Below, in pieces: positions 10,292 through 18,202 of a DNA stretch of 64,000 bases. Position numbers and translations under genes: made by a program. Location of the stretch: positions 310,001-374,000 of the forward strand of contig NZ_JACNMJ010000001.1 of assembly GCF_014526325.1 (NCBI RefSeq), given 5' to 3'. The notes beneath the pieces were generated by a model. That model searched no databases. It had not been told where the DNA came from and saw only the letters and a list, made by a program, of their open reading frames with translations. Within the stretch, counting starts at the first letter, position 1, and the number at the start of each line of letters is the position of its first letter. The stretch is from Psychroserpens algicola (lineage in GTDB: Bacteria; Bacteroidota; Bacteroidia; Flavobacteriales; Flavobacteriaceae).

Positions 10292-10325
10292 AAAAACCAG
10301 AGATATTAAAATCTCTAGCTTCTTT
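10292..10325 (-). terminator. Probable intrinsic terminator after the ulvan lyase gene
   Basis: AGAGAT (10299-10304) pairs with ATCTCT (10311-10316) around a 6-nt loop, flanked on the left by an A-run that reads as a U-tract in the minus-strand transcript. It lies 25-60 bp past the stop of the lyase gene. The stem is short. Confidence 0.5.
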
Positions 10326-10349
10326 AATTGATTAAGTGTTATTTATAAT

Positions 10350-12803
10350 TTATCTAATCATAAGCTTTGTATGGAAAACCCTTTGATTTTCATCAACAAC
10401 TTTTATAAGGTACAATCCTGATTTAAATTGCCCATTATTTGCAATATCAATTCTATCAGAATTCATAGTATCTTGATAAACAATTTTACCAAGCATATTG
10501 TAAATTATAACATTGGCTTTATTGACACTATTTAACTGAATTGTAAACGCATCGTCAGCTGGATTTGGAAAAATATTTGCCGTAAAGACATCAGCTTCAA
10601 CCTCAGGAGTACTGAGCGTTGTTGATTCTACGATCCATTTTGATCTATCGTCTGTGTTTCCGACATGTTCAATAACACCATTTGCATTGTGATAGATATA
10701 GTTTGAACCGTTTCGAGTTTCGAACTGATACGAACCATCAGTGCTATTATAAATTACTGTAAATTGTTTGTCGGAATCTTCTCTTGGTGCCGCAAAACCA
10801 GTATTAATGATATCATTTGCAGGATTTCCTGCAGCTCTTAAAATACCACGATCAGGCCTTTTACTTTCTATATTATAATAAGCACCAGCCAGTACAAACT
10901 CCCATTCTTTATCGCCAGGAGCGACATTGGTACCATCATCAGCCTCAACCACATCAGCACCTACGGAATGTAAGTACTTTCCTGTGACGAAATTCTTGAT
11001 GCGGTAAATATCACCTGTTAAATCAGTAGGATCAAAAACTTGAATATTAACTGTAATTTCAGTAGAATTCACAGTTGCATTACTCGCGTTATAGGCTACA
11101 GCTTGAATATCATAAGCACCTTCCGTAGTTGGTGTCCAATCTAAAGCGTAAGGTTCTGTGGTATCTTCACCAAATACTGCTCCATTAAGTAAAAACTCTA
11201 CTTTAGAAATACTCCCATTTTCATCTACAGCATCTGCGGAAATTGGTGTTGTTTCTCCTATGTTATAAGTTTCACCATCGAACGGAGAGGTTAACGACAC
11301 TCTAAAAGGTTCTTGTATAATATCTAAATCAATAATTTGAAGATATAATGGTTGGGCGCTACCAGATGCATTTTCCATCATATAATAGTACAGTTTGCCA
11401 TTGGCAATGTGTACCCGACCATGATCAAAGGTTTTTCCTGATGTAGCTTGATATACTGTAGTAAAATTATTAGTACCACCTTCCGTTTTTTCAACTTTAA
11501 CTCTACCATTACTTAAACCAATAATAAAGACATCATCTCCAGCAGTGTAAATAGCATCCGCACCAGAAAAGTTTTCTGAGGTTATAAAATCGGTAGCACC
11601 AGCCGGTTTATAAGTATGTAAATTCTTAGTAACATTAAATTCGTTATCTCTTACTCTGCTAATGATATGTACATCACCATTATCTGTAACCGTCCAATCG
11701 AAACCTTGTACGATGTAAACTTGATCAGTCTGGGTTGTTTGCACATAATCTCCAGGCTCCATTACTTTAATTAAGTCGGCATCGTATAGTGGCAAGCTGA
11801 AACTAGTACCTTCATGATTTTTCCAATTAGAAGCACCAGTTTGATCGTCAGAATACGCATAATATACACCGTTTTGATATTGGTACCTATCATTATTATC
11901 TGCAGAGCGTCGTTGAAAGCCGATTCTCATTTTACCGTTGACGTACTTTATGCTACCATAAAGTCCCCAATTATGAGATACACCAGATTGATTACCAGCA
12001 TTTAAAGCATTAAAATCAATAAAATTTGACCATGTAGCAGTTGTTGCATCGTACTTAGTGAACTTATACTTGCCATTATTATTACCACCTTCACGCATAT
12101 TCATCAAAAGTTCTCCTGCATCATTTAGAAAGAAAGATGGATAAGTTAATCCATCAAATTCATTTTGATTTTCATTACCTGTTAATTTTAAATGCTTGTA
12201 TCCACCACTTCCATTTTGAACGAATTTATCTAAAGTAAATTCGACATCAGAAAGGGTTGCCGTATTTGCAATTGAATAAGAATATCTGAAATAATCATTG
12301 GCTAAACTCCCATCTGATGGTCTTGTTGCACTATAGGCATGCATATCGTACAATAAGTGTATGGTTCCGTCTAAAGGACTTACACCAACAGCAATAGTAT
12401 TGTGAGATTCTCCGAGCCACCACTTATTTTGAAAACCCGTGTGTGTATGCGGAAACTCTATAGTTGCCATGGTACCAGTAACGGTGTTGTAACGCGTTAA
12501 CATGACATGTCTATCTGTTTTTCCACCACGATACCAAGTCATAAACACATAATCTCCGTAAGTCTTTATACAATCGCCATGTGCAGAAATGTTTCGTCCG
12601 AAAACATAGTCGTAAGTAGTGGTACTTCCATTATCAGCTGATGTATTTGGCACTTTGCTTCCATTAAAGTGTAAACCAAAATCTGTAATATGTACTTCAT
12701 TTTCTAAAACGACTTGTCCAAACTGAAGTTGAACAAAGCACAACATGAGAAGAAGGCCTAAATTTTTTCTTAAAAGCTTAATGCCTAGTGTATTTTTTTT
12801 CAT
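10350..12803 (-). CDS. Secreted ulvan lyase, PL24/PL25-type beta-propeller, with beta-trefoil and T9SS domains
   Basis: An 817-residue secreted endo-lyase that would cut ulvan at rhamnose-3-sulfate/uronic acid bonds by beta-elimination. After the signal peptide, residues about 33-500 look like the BNR-type seven-bladed propeller of PL24/PL25 lyases. His134 (GESHN) and His155 (LLYDMH) are 21 residues apart, which fits the catalytic His pair I recall for PL24 but which I could not verify. Next come an Ig-like domain (about 505-590, SPFDGETYNIG), a ricin-like beta-trefoil (about 597-735, DIYRIKNFVTGKYL) and a T9SS sorting domain (about 745-817, NIFPNPADD). The trefoil also occurs twice in the PL28 protein at 33560. 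The gene is a single-gene unit with its own operator and terminator. PL24 versus PL25 assignment is uncertain. Confidence 0.87.
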   Translation of the reverse strand: MKKNTLGIKLLRKNLGLLLMLCFVQLQFGQVVLENEVHITDFGLHFNGSKVPNTSADNGSTTTYDYVFGRNISAHGDCIKTYGDYVFMTWYRGGKTDRHVMLTRYNTVTGTMATIEFPHTHTGFQNKWWLGESHNTIAVGVSPLDGTIHLLYDMHAYSATRPSDGSLANDYFRYSYSIANTATLSDVEFTLDKFVQNGSGGYKHLKLTGNENQNEFDGLTYPSFFLNDAGELLMNMREGGNNNGKYKFTKYDATTATWSNFIDFNALNAGNQSGVSHNWGLYGSIKYVNGKMRIGFQRRSADNNDRYQYQNGVYYAYSDDQTGASNWKNHEGTSFSLPLYDADLIKVMEPGDYVQTTQTDQVYIVQGFDWTVTDNGDVHIISRVRDNEFNVTKNLHTYKPAGATDFITSENFSGADAIYTAGDDVFIIGLSNGRVKVEKTEGGTNNFTTVYQATSGKTFDHGRVHIANGKLYYYMMENASGSAQPLYLQIIDLDIIQEPFRVSLTSPFDGETYNIGETTPISADAVDENGSISKVEFLLNGAVFGEDTTEPYALDWTPTTEGAYDIQAVAYNASNATVNSTEITVNIQVFDPTDLTGDIYRIKNFVTGKYLHSVGADVVEADDGTNVAPGDKEWEFVLAGAYYNIESKRPDRGILRAAGNPANDIINTGFAAPREDSDKQFTVIYNSTDGSYQFETRNGSNYIYHNANGVIEHVGNTDDRSKWIVESTTLSTPEVEADVFTANIFPNPADDAFTIQLNSVNKANVIIYNMLGKIVYQDTMNSDRIDIANNGQFKSGLYLIKVVDENQRVFHTKLMIR

Positions 12804-12845
12804 GCTTTTTCTTTTTTCTTAGCTATAAAAATTCAAAGAATTTTG

Positions 12846-12890
12846 TAAAATTAGTTGAAAAAACGATTGAATGCATCCTGTACAATACTG
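12846..12890 (-). promoter_or_regulatory. Operator site 3, upstream of the ulvan lyase
   Basis: TCCTG (12876-12880) and TACTG (12886-12890) are 10 bp apart. After 22 bp on the gene strand comes TAATTTTA (12853-12846), a -7 box with A for the last G. The start codon at 12803 is 42 bp further on. Confidence 0.82.
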
Positions 12891-12909
12891 AGGAATCTCT
12901 AAATCAATT

Positions 12910-12966
12910 CTATTTCATGTAGAAGATCTCTTATAAAGGAGCAGAAATTGGTGAATTTTCTAGATT
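12910..12966 (-). pseudogene. Remnant of a second rhaM (3' end only)
   Basis: Nineteen codons on the minus strand align without a gap to the last 19 codons of the intact rhaM at 14039-14353. The remnant reads NLENSPISAPL, a TAA stop where rhaM has GAA, then EIFYMK and TAG; rhaM reads NPDNSPVSIPLEEVFYLE and stop. The remnant sits directly after the terminator of the gene at 13040, just as rhaM follows the terminator of the gene at 14446. The rest of the gene has been deleted. No function is expected. Confidence 0.8.
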
Positions 12967-12970
12967 AACA

Positions 12971-13002
12971 AAAAATCCCACCTTTTATATTTTATAAAAG
13001 GT
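12971..13002 (-). terminator. Intrinsic terminator after the 13040 gene
   Basis: A 10-bp perfect stem, ACCTTTTATA (12980-12989) with TATAAAAGGT (12993-13002), is followed in the minus-strand transcript by GGG and a run of six T. It is nearly identical in sequence and position to the terminator after the gene at 14446, part of a duplicated segment. Confidence 0.85.
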
Positions 13003-13039
13003 AGTATAAACTAAAAGTGTTATAAATAAGTTGTATTAA

Positions 13040-13861
13040 TTATTCTTTTATTATTTTTTCACTGAAATTACTAAAGTTTTCTCCTTTTAGTTTTACGATA
13101 TACATACCACTACTAAATGAACTTATATCTAATTTTAATGATGATGTGTTATTTTCTATGTTACTTAACAATACACGTTGTCCAAGTAAGTTGTAAATAG
13201 AAATTTGCTTCACATTTGCAGTTAAACCATCTATTGTTAATTCTTCTTTTACAGGATTGGAGATAAAGATAGAGTTTGTGTCAAACTCATCAATACTTAA
13301 TGTAACAGAAGGCTCATAGTCTAGTTTTAATGCACTTCCACCACTACATTTAACCTCTGTACCTGAAAGACCACTAAGCGGTCCACCAGTAGTATTTTGC
13401 ACTCTTCTTTTAGCTGCACCCCAAGGTGCTGGTGAAAGATTGTTTTCACTAAAAAGTTGAGTCCCTGTACCTCTTGTAGGATTCCACCAATGCAATTGAT
13501 TTGGCACATCTGCAGCATCACGACCTTTGACTACCACTTTAGGATTCGCTTCTGTATCATCAATTTCTACCACTCCTTTGCCAGTAATAACAGATGTGAT
13601 AGTATAATTATTTCCTGATATCTGTTGAATGTCAAATATTTGTCTATTATTTGTCATATCTAATGGCTGATATGTAAGAACCTGAGATGATCCTGGTGCT
13701 AGTGGTGCATCATCTGGTAGTGTCAAATATAGGTCTTGAGTATTTACTTTAATTCTATACGTTCCTGCAGCGCCTGAGCCACCCCAAGCTTGTCCGTTAA
13801 CTTGAATAGCAAATAATGCTAAAACTAATAGCAATAGTGTTTTTTGTAATTTTGTTTTCAT
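13040..13861 (-). CDS. Secreted beta-trefoil-like T9SS protein of unknown function
   Basis: A 273-residue secreted protein, not recognised as any enzyme. The signal peptide ends VNGQ at about residue 24. Residues about 33-185 (GTYRIKVNTQDLYLTLPDD, QIFDIQQISGNNYTITS, QLHWWNP) look like a ricin-type beta-trefoil, a common sugar-binding fold. A T9SS sorting domain follows (about 190-273, FISNPVKEELTIDG, SGMYIVKLKGE). The sorting domain and the 3' flank are clearly paralogous to those of the gene at 14446, although the N-terminal halves differ. It has a private operator, -7 box and terminator, so it is transcribed alone, probably strongly. A role as an extracellular ulvan-binding protein is inferred from fold and regulation. 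Confidence 0.8.
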   Translation of the reverse strand: MKTKLQKTLLLLVLALFAIQVNGQAWGGSGAAGTYRIKVNTQDLYLTLPDDAPLAPGSSQVLTYQPLDMTNNRQIFDIQQISGNNYTITSVITGKGVVEIDDTEANPKVVVKGRDAADVPNQLHWWNPTRGTGTQLFSENNLSPAPWGAAKRRVQNTTGGPLSGLSGTEVKCSGGSALKLDYEPSVTLSIDEFDTNSIFISNPVKEELTIDGLTANVKQISIYNLLGQRVLLSNIENNTSSLKLDISSFSSGMYIVKLKGENFSNFSEKIIKE

Positions 13862-13934
13862 ATGGATTAATTTTAGTCGTTCAATATTTAGTATATAGAC
13901 TCTATTTATCTCAATATTAAACAGTTAGTTTTCC

Positions 13935-13979
13935 CTAAATTATTGTAGGAAGCCAGAGGAACTATCCTGTACTATACTG
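13935..13979 (-). promoter_or_regulatory. Operator site 4, upstream of the 13040 gene
   Basis: TCCTG (13965-13969) and TACTG (13975-13979) are 10 bp apart. After 22 bp comes TAATTTAG (13942-13935) as -7 box. About 73 bp of leader precede the start at 13861. Confidence 0.83.
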
Positions 13980-14038
13980 CAAAACCCATGAACTTCTGTA
14001 ATCTTCGATAAATAACATACATTCGTATGTCTATGCTT

Positions 14039-14353
14039 TCATTCTAAATAAAAAACTTCTTCTAACGGAATTGAAACTGGTGAATTATCTGGATTTACTT
14101 CCATAATATCTGCCATAAAATCCCACCATTTTTTTACGATAGTATTTGATGTTAAATCTTGAGAACCTCCAGAGCCTGACACTTTTTGAAAAGCGAACAA
14201 CGTATGTGTCTCTTCATCTAAAAAAATAGAATACTCTCTAACACCATTAGCTTTTAAAAGTATTTTAAGTTCTAGCCACAACTCGTCATGACGTTTTTTG
14301 TACAGCTCTTTTTGGCCTTTATTGAGTTTCATTTTAAACGCAAGTCTTTGCAT
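14039..14353 (-). CDS. rhaM: L-rhamnose mutarotase
   Basis: A 104-residue protein matching the usual RhaM length and sequence (MQRLAFKMKLNKGQKELYKKRHDELW at the start, KKWWDFMADIM near the end). It interconverts the alpha and beta anomers of L-rhamnose in the cytoplasm, feeding rhamnose isomerase. No signal peptide is seen. The His in KKRHDELW and the tandem Trp WW are typical of the family. It confirms that rhamnose is a product of this locus. It lies 92 bp after the gene at 14446, separated from it by a strong terminator, and no copy of the shared operator precedes it, so it depends on read-through or a weak promoter that I cannot identify. A second copy survives only as a remnant at 12910-12966. 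Confidence 0.95.
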   Translation of the reverse strand: MQRLAFKMKLNKGQKELYKKRHDELWLELKILLKANGVREYSIFLDEETHTLFAFQKVSGSGGSQDLTSNTIVKKWWDFMADIMEVNPDNSPVSIPLEEVFYLE

Positions 14354-14375
14354 AATATTTAAATTCTATATCAAC

Positions 14376-14413
14376 AAAAAATCCCATCTTTTATTAAGTA
14401 TAAAAGATGGGAT
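14376..14413 (-). terminator. Strong intrinsic terminator between the 14446 gene and rhaM
   Basis: A perfect 14-bp stem (14381-14394 with 14400-14413) around a 5-nt loop is followed in the minus-strand transcript by a T-run (14380-14376). It should strongly reduce transcription into rhaM. Confidence 0.9.
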
Positions 14414-14445
14414 AAATTAAAAGTGTTATAAATAAGTTGTATTAA

Positions 14446-15375
14446 TTACTCTTTTATTATTTTTTTAGCAACACTAACACCATTCTCACCTTGTAGTTTT
14501 ACAATATAGATACCACTAGTGAGTATACTTACATCTAATATTGAAGATGACGCGTCATCTTCAATATTACTAGAAATTACTTGTTTTCCTAGTAAGTCGT
14601 AAACAGAAATTTGCTTAATGCTTTGATTTAAGCCCTCTATTGTCAACTGATCTTTCACAGGATTTGTAATAACAACAGAACTCGTATCAAATTCTTCAAC
14701 GCTCAATGGTAAATCCTCTACATAAATCCAACGCATCTCTTGAATTGTACCACCACTTTGCATCAAAACTGGGTCACCTGCCATCGATGGGACTGTACTA
14801 TATCTTAAGTTTCCTTGTGCGTTTCCTCCTGTTGGTGACGGTTTAGCGAATAAGGCATTGTTTCCAGGTCCACCCCAGCCACTTTCTCTTCTTCTTTGAA
14901 ACTGGTCAAAACCGTATGCTTCAGGATTAGGAGCTACAACAGTTGTATCATCTTGTGGAGTGCCAGGTCTAGCATCAATTTGAACTTCAGAATCACCTCC
15001 AGATCCATCATAACTTGCTTGATTTACAACCATAGTCCATTCTCCAGCACCAAGAGAAGTAAGGTCTGCTGTAATTTGTATAAAACCAGAACCAGCTGGA
15101 GCTACATGATCCTGTATAGCCCAATTTTGTGTTACTGCAGCAGCTCCTGTTAATTCAGTTTGCCATATTAAAAGAGGATCACCTTCACCAGCAGAAGCAT
15201 TAATAGTTAAATAAAGTTCTGGAGACAAACCACAAGTTGCAAGCTTATAAACAGCATCACCATTACCACCATCTTCTACACCGAGATATATCTCAGGGCA
15301 TGTCTGACCCTGTACTTGAAGTGCAGACAGAGCAAATAGTAAAAATGCACTAATTTTTAAAGTAATTTTTTTCAT
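14446..15375 (-). CDS. Secreted T9SS protein of unknown function, beta-trefoil-like
   Basis: A 309-residue secreted protein with no recognised enzymatic motif. The signal peptide ends VQGQ (about residue 24). Residues about 25-140 (AVYKLATCGLSPELYLTINAS, QNWAIQDH, GSGFIQIT) have the pattern of a trefoil- or lectin-like beta domain. A Gly/Pro/Arg-rich stretch follows (FQRRRESGWGGPGNNALFAK), then a T9SS domain (about 226-309, VITNPVKDQLTIEG, SGIYIVKLQGE) closely similar to that of the gene at 13040. Its transcription unit has its own operator (15450-15494) and strong terminator. It is probably an extracellular ulvan-binding or surface-adhesion protein, by inference. Paralogy with the 13040 gene is clear at the C-terminus and 3' flank and uncertain at the N-terminus. 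Confidence 0.78.
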   Translation of the reverse strand: MKKITLKISAFLLFALSALQVQGQTCPEIYLGVEDGGNGDAVYKLATCGLSPELYLTINASAGEGDPLLIWQTELTGAAAVTQNWAIQDHVAPAGSGFIQITADLTSLGAGEWTMVVNQASYDGSGGDSEVQIDARPGTPQDDTTVVAPNPEAYGFDQFQRRRESGWGGPGNNALFAKPSPTGGNAQGNLRYSTVPSMAGDPVLMQSGGTIQEMRWIYVEDLPLSVEEFDTSSVVITNPVKDQLTIEGLNQSIKQISVYDLLGKQVISSNIEDDASSSILDVSILTSGIYIVKLQGENGVSVAKKIIKE

Positions 15376-15449
15376 AATTGTTGTTTTTAGTTAATTAAAA
15401 TATTTAATATGCTTTATGTTAAAATATTAATTATGGATTAATATACGTT

Positions 15450-15494
15450 CAATATTAGTCCTAAAAATCAAAAAATCCATCCTGCACTATCCTG
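15450..15494 (-). promoter_or_regulatory. Operator site 5, upstream of the 14446 gene
   Basis: Two TCCTG half-sites (15480-15484 and 15490-15494) are 10 bp apart. After 22 bp comes TAATATTG (15457-15450) as -7 box. The start codon at 15375 is 74 bp downstream. Confidence 0.85.
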
Positions 15495-15556
15495 TTAAAA
15501 TTCGGTATAGATTATTTTGTTTTAATTATTCTTTCGTGTACTATAATTTGCAGTTT

Positions 15557-17143
15557 TTAATCAATCTTAAGCTTGCTTTTCCACCAGATTTCGTTAGGTT
15601 GAAAATCTTTGGACAATACTTTTAGTCTATCCTCTTCTAAGGATGGCCACTTATGGTTTATGGTATTAAGTTTTCTCTTTTCGGCTTTAGCTTTAACGTA
15701 TTCAGCGTCTTCAGTTGGAAACTTAGCATTTGCGTTTTTTAACCATAACATTAAGTTATCACTAAGATTTGTGGCTAATTCTGAATGTTTGGAAATTACA
15801 TTTAATGAGTCATGTTCAGCTGATGGTAATTTATAGAGTTCTTGATGTCCATCTTCCCAATAGTGAATCAGCTTCCATCCATTTTGCTGAATAACCGAAG
15901 AAGGTTCTCCTCCTTGATTCCCATAATGTGGGTAATGCCAATATATTGGTCTGTTTAGGTTTAATTTTTCACCTTTTAATAAAAGCTTAAGGCTTATGCC
16001 ATCTATATGTTGCTTTTGATTTAAAGGTAAATCTGCTAAATCTAAAAGTGTTGGGTAAAAATCAGTTCCACTAACCGGAAAATCTGTTTTAATTCCGCTA
16101 GTATTTAACCAAGGGACTTTTATAAAAAAAGGAACTTTTATACCTCCTTCCCATTGGTAGCCTTTGCCTCCTCTTAAAGGTAAATTACTCGTCGCATAAT
16201 GGTCACCAGAAGCTACCCCTCCGTTATCTGATGTAAATACAACAATGGTGTTATCTGAAAGTCCGTTGGCCTCAAGCGCTTTTATCACAATTCCAACGGC
16301 AGCATCCATGGTTTCTACTAAACCAGCATAAATAGGATTGTCTTGAACTTGACGAATAGGTAAGACACGTTCCATTGCATAACCATTTTCTGTAATCCCT
16401 ATGCTATCAGCTTTATCTCTGTATTTACGCCATTTTCCTTCGGTAGTTTGAATTGGTGCATGTACCGCATAAAATGATAAAAAGGCAAAAAATGAAGAAT
16501 CTTTATGCTTGCCAATAAAATCTGCTGTTTCCTCAGCCAATCTTATCGTTAAGTTCTCTCCTTTATTCCTGTTCTGAATTTTAGGGTTGTTCCAAGGCGA
16601 AAAATAACCTCCTCTCGGCGAGCCAGCATCAATACCTGCAATATTTAAATCAAAGCCATGATTTTCTGGATAAGAGCCTTCACCACCCAAATGCCACTTC
16701 CCTGAAAAAAAAGTCTTGTAACCTTCTTGTTGAAAAGCTTCTGCAATTGTAATATCGTCTTTTGGCAATTGCATCACATATTCGGCTGGTAATAATTTAT
16801 CATTACGATTTCGTTTGCGCCAATCAGTACCTGCCTTTGCGCCAATCCAGTCTGTAATACCATGCCTTGCTGTAAATTTCCCTGTCATAATACTCGCTCG
16901 TGATGGACTGCAAACGCGACTTGAGGCATAGCCATTAATGAATTGTATGGATTGGGTTCCTAACCGATCTATGTTTGGTGTTTCATATAATTTACTTCCT
17001 GTAATACCTAAATCATGATAACCTAGATCATCAACTAGAATGAAGAGGATATTAGGTTTACTATGTTTATTTACCTCCTCTTTTCTACAATTAAAAAAAA
17101 GAATTACACTTATTAACAGTAAACTTCTAAAAATCTTAATCAA
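15557..17143 (-). CDS. S1 family arylsulfatase, lipoprotein
   Basis: A 528-residue formylglycine sulfatase. It has a lipoprotein signal with Cys19 (LFFNC), metal-binding DD at 38-39 (NILFILVDDLGYHD) and the C-S-P-S-R maturation motif at 78-82. Further motifs are GKWHLGG and TSDNGGVASGDHYATSNLPLRGGKGYQWEGG, typical of the arylsulfatase-A-like S1_16 group. It would desulfate ulvan oligosaccharides, probably on the rhamnose, in the periplasm or on the cell surface. It is the last gene of the operon beginning at 21788, 17 bp after the preceding stop. Subfamily is assigned by eye. Confidence 0.93.
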   Translation of the reverse strand: MIKIFRSLLLISVILFFNCRKEEVNKHSKPNILFILVDDLGYHDLGITGSKLYETPNIDRLGTQSIQFINGYASSRVCSPSRASIMTGKFTARHGITDWIGAKAGTDWRKRNRNDKLLPAEYVMQLPKDDITIAEAFQQEGYKTFFSGKWHLGGEGSYPENHGFDLNIAGIDAGSPRGGYFSPWNNPKIQNRNKGENLTIRLAEETADFIGKHKDSSFFAFLSFYAVHAPIQTTEGKWRKYRDKADSIGITENGYAMERVLPIRQVQDNPIYAGLVETMDAAVGIVIKALEANGLSDNTIVVFTSDNGGVASGDHYATSNLPLRGGKGYQWEGGIKVPFFIKVPWLNTSGIKTDFPVSGTDFYPTLLDLADLPLNQKQHIDGISLKLLLKGEKLNLNRPIYWHYPHYGNQGGEPSSVIQQNGWKLIHYWEDGHQELYKLPSAEHDSLNVISKHSELATNLSDNLMLWLKNANAKFPTEDAEYVKAKAEKRKLNTINHKWPSLEEDRLKVLSKDFQPNEIWWKSKLKID

Positions 17144-17160
17144 CTTACAATTTAAGGATG

Positions 17161-18168
17161 TTATATCTTAATAATTTTTTTTACAAAATAATTATTTTTA
17201 TCAGAATTGGATATAAAATAAATACCACTTTCTAAATTACTAATATCAATAATTTCTGATGAATTTGTTGTGTTTATTTTTCGGATGACGGCTCCAGAAA
17301 TATTAAAAATAGTTAAACTAGAATTAATAGATAGGTTACTAATTTCTATTTCCCCCATTGTTGGGTTTGGGTAAATTTTTGTTTCTCGTTTGTTTACATC
17401 ATTTACAGATAGCACGTCATAACAGGAAGATTCTTGATTATTTAAATTAAACGCTGTACTATCAGAAACATCCGTTCTGCGCAATACCATTTTATCCATA
17501 AAAAAGAAACTAGACCTAGCATCTACAATTACGGAATAGTTACCTGGAGCATTAAAAGTGGCCCATATAAACCTAAATGAATTACCATCGTTTGTATTAG
17601 TAACGAAACCCCAACGCTCATCGATAGGGAGGTTTACAGGGTGTCTATTCATAAAGGCTTTGAAATATCCATTAGTACTAGAACCTACTGGACAGTCTCT
17701 ATTTGGATTACTATTACAACTAGGTCTTGGCTCTAACTGAGGAGTAGCTGTTGAATTGTTTTGACTAGTAGCATAAAAGTCATCAGCTACTATACGAAGC
17801 CACGCATCATTGTGTTCTCCTGCTGAAGTACCTGTACCAATTCGTCCTCGCCATGCAAGTCTGTAAGTACCAGGATTATTAATTTTTATATTGTAAGTAA
17901 TTGGAGCTCCAGTTAAATCATTGAAAGACTGTGCTCCATCCCAATATATATAATTTATGGTCGATCCAGATAAATTAGGATCAGCTTCACTGCCAGTTTG
18001 CCAATCTGACCCAGAAGGTAAGACACCAGATTCCATCTCTATTGTTAACAAGCCGTTCTGTTCTTCAAAAGGTAGAGTTCCATCACAAGTTGCTGTTTGA
18101 GAAAACGTTTTATTAAAAACTAATAACAGGATAAATAGAGCTGTAATCTTTATCGTATTATTTTTCAT
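17161..18168 (-). CDS. Secreted carbohydrate-binding-like protein with T9SS domain
   Basis: A 335-residue secreted protein. I start it at the ATG at 18168, which opens a proper signal peptide (MKNNTIKITALFILLLVFNK, then TFSQ) and removes an overlap with the upstream gene; a longer reading from 18213 is possible. Residues about 30-250 form a beta-sandwich-like domain (LLTIEMESGVLPSGSDWQ, INNPGTYRLAWRGRIG, NAPGNYSVIVDARS, FFMDKMVLRR) resembling CBM6/malectin-like carbohydrate-binding domains. Residues about 260-335 are a T9SS sorting domain (TKIYPNPTMGEIEIS, SGIYFIS). No catalytic signature is seen. Its place between GH3 and a sulfatase in the operon suggests extracellular ulvan capture; the ligand is inferred. 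Confidence 0.78.
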   Translation of the reverse strand: MKNNTIKITALFILLLVFNKTFSQTATCDGTLPFEEQNGLLTIEMESGVLPSGSDWQTGSEADPNLSGSTINYIYWDGAQSFNDLTGAPITYNIKINNPGTYRLAWRGRIGTGTSAGEHNDAWLRIVADDFYATSQNNSTATPQLEPRPSCNSNPNRDCPVGSSTNGYFKAFMNRHPVNLPIDERWGFVTNTNDGNSFRFIWATFNAPGNYSVIVDARSSFFFMDKMVLRRTDVSDSTAFNLNNQESSCYDVLSVNDVNKRETKIYPNPTMGEIEISNLSINSSLTIFNISGAVIRKINTTNSSEIIDISNLESGIYFISNSDKNNYFVKKIIKI

Positions 18169-18202
18169 AACTCTTTGATATTCAAAATTAATTATTTTCA
18201 CA

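Noticed and set aside
13327-13521. Minus-strand open frame inside the 13040 gene
   Set aside because: It is an alternative frame within a well-supported secreted protein, with no signal or family resemblance.
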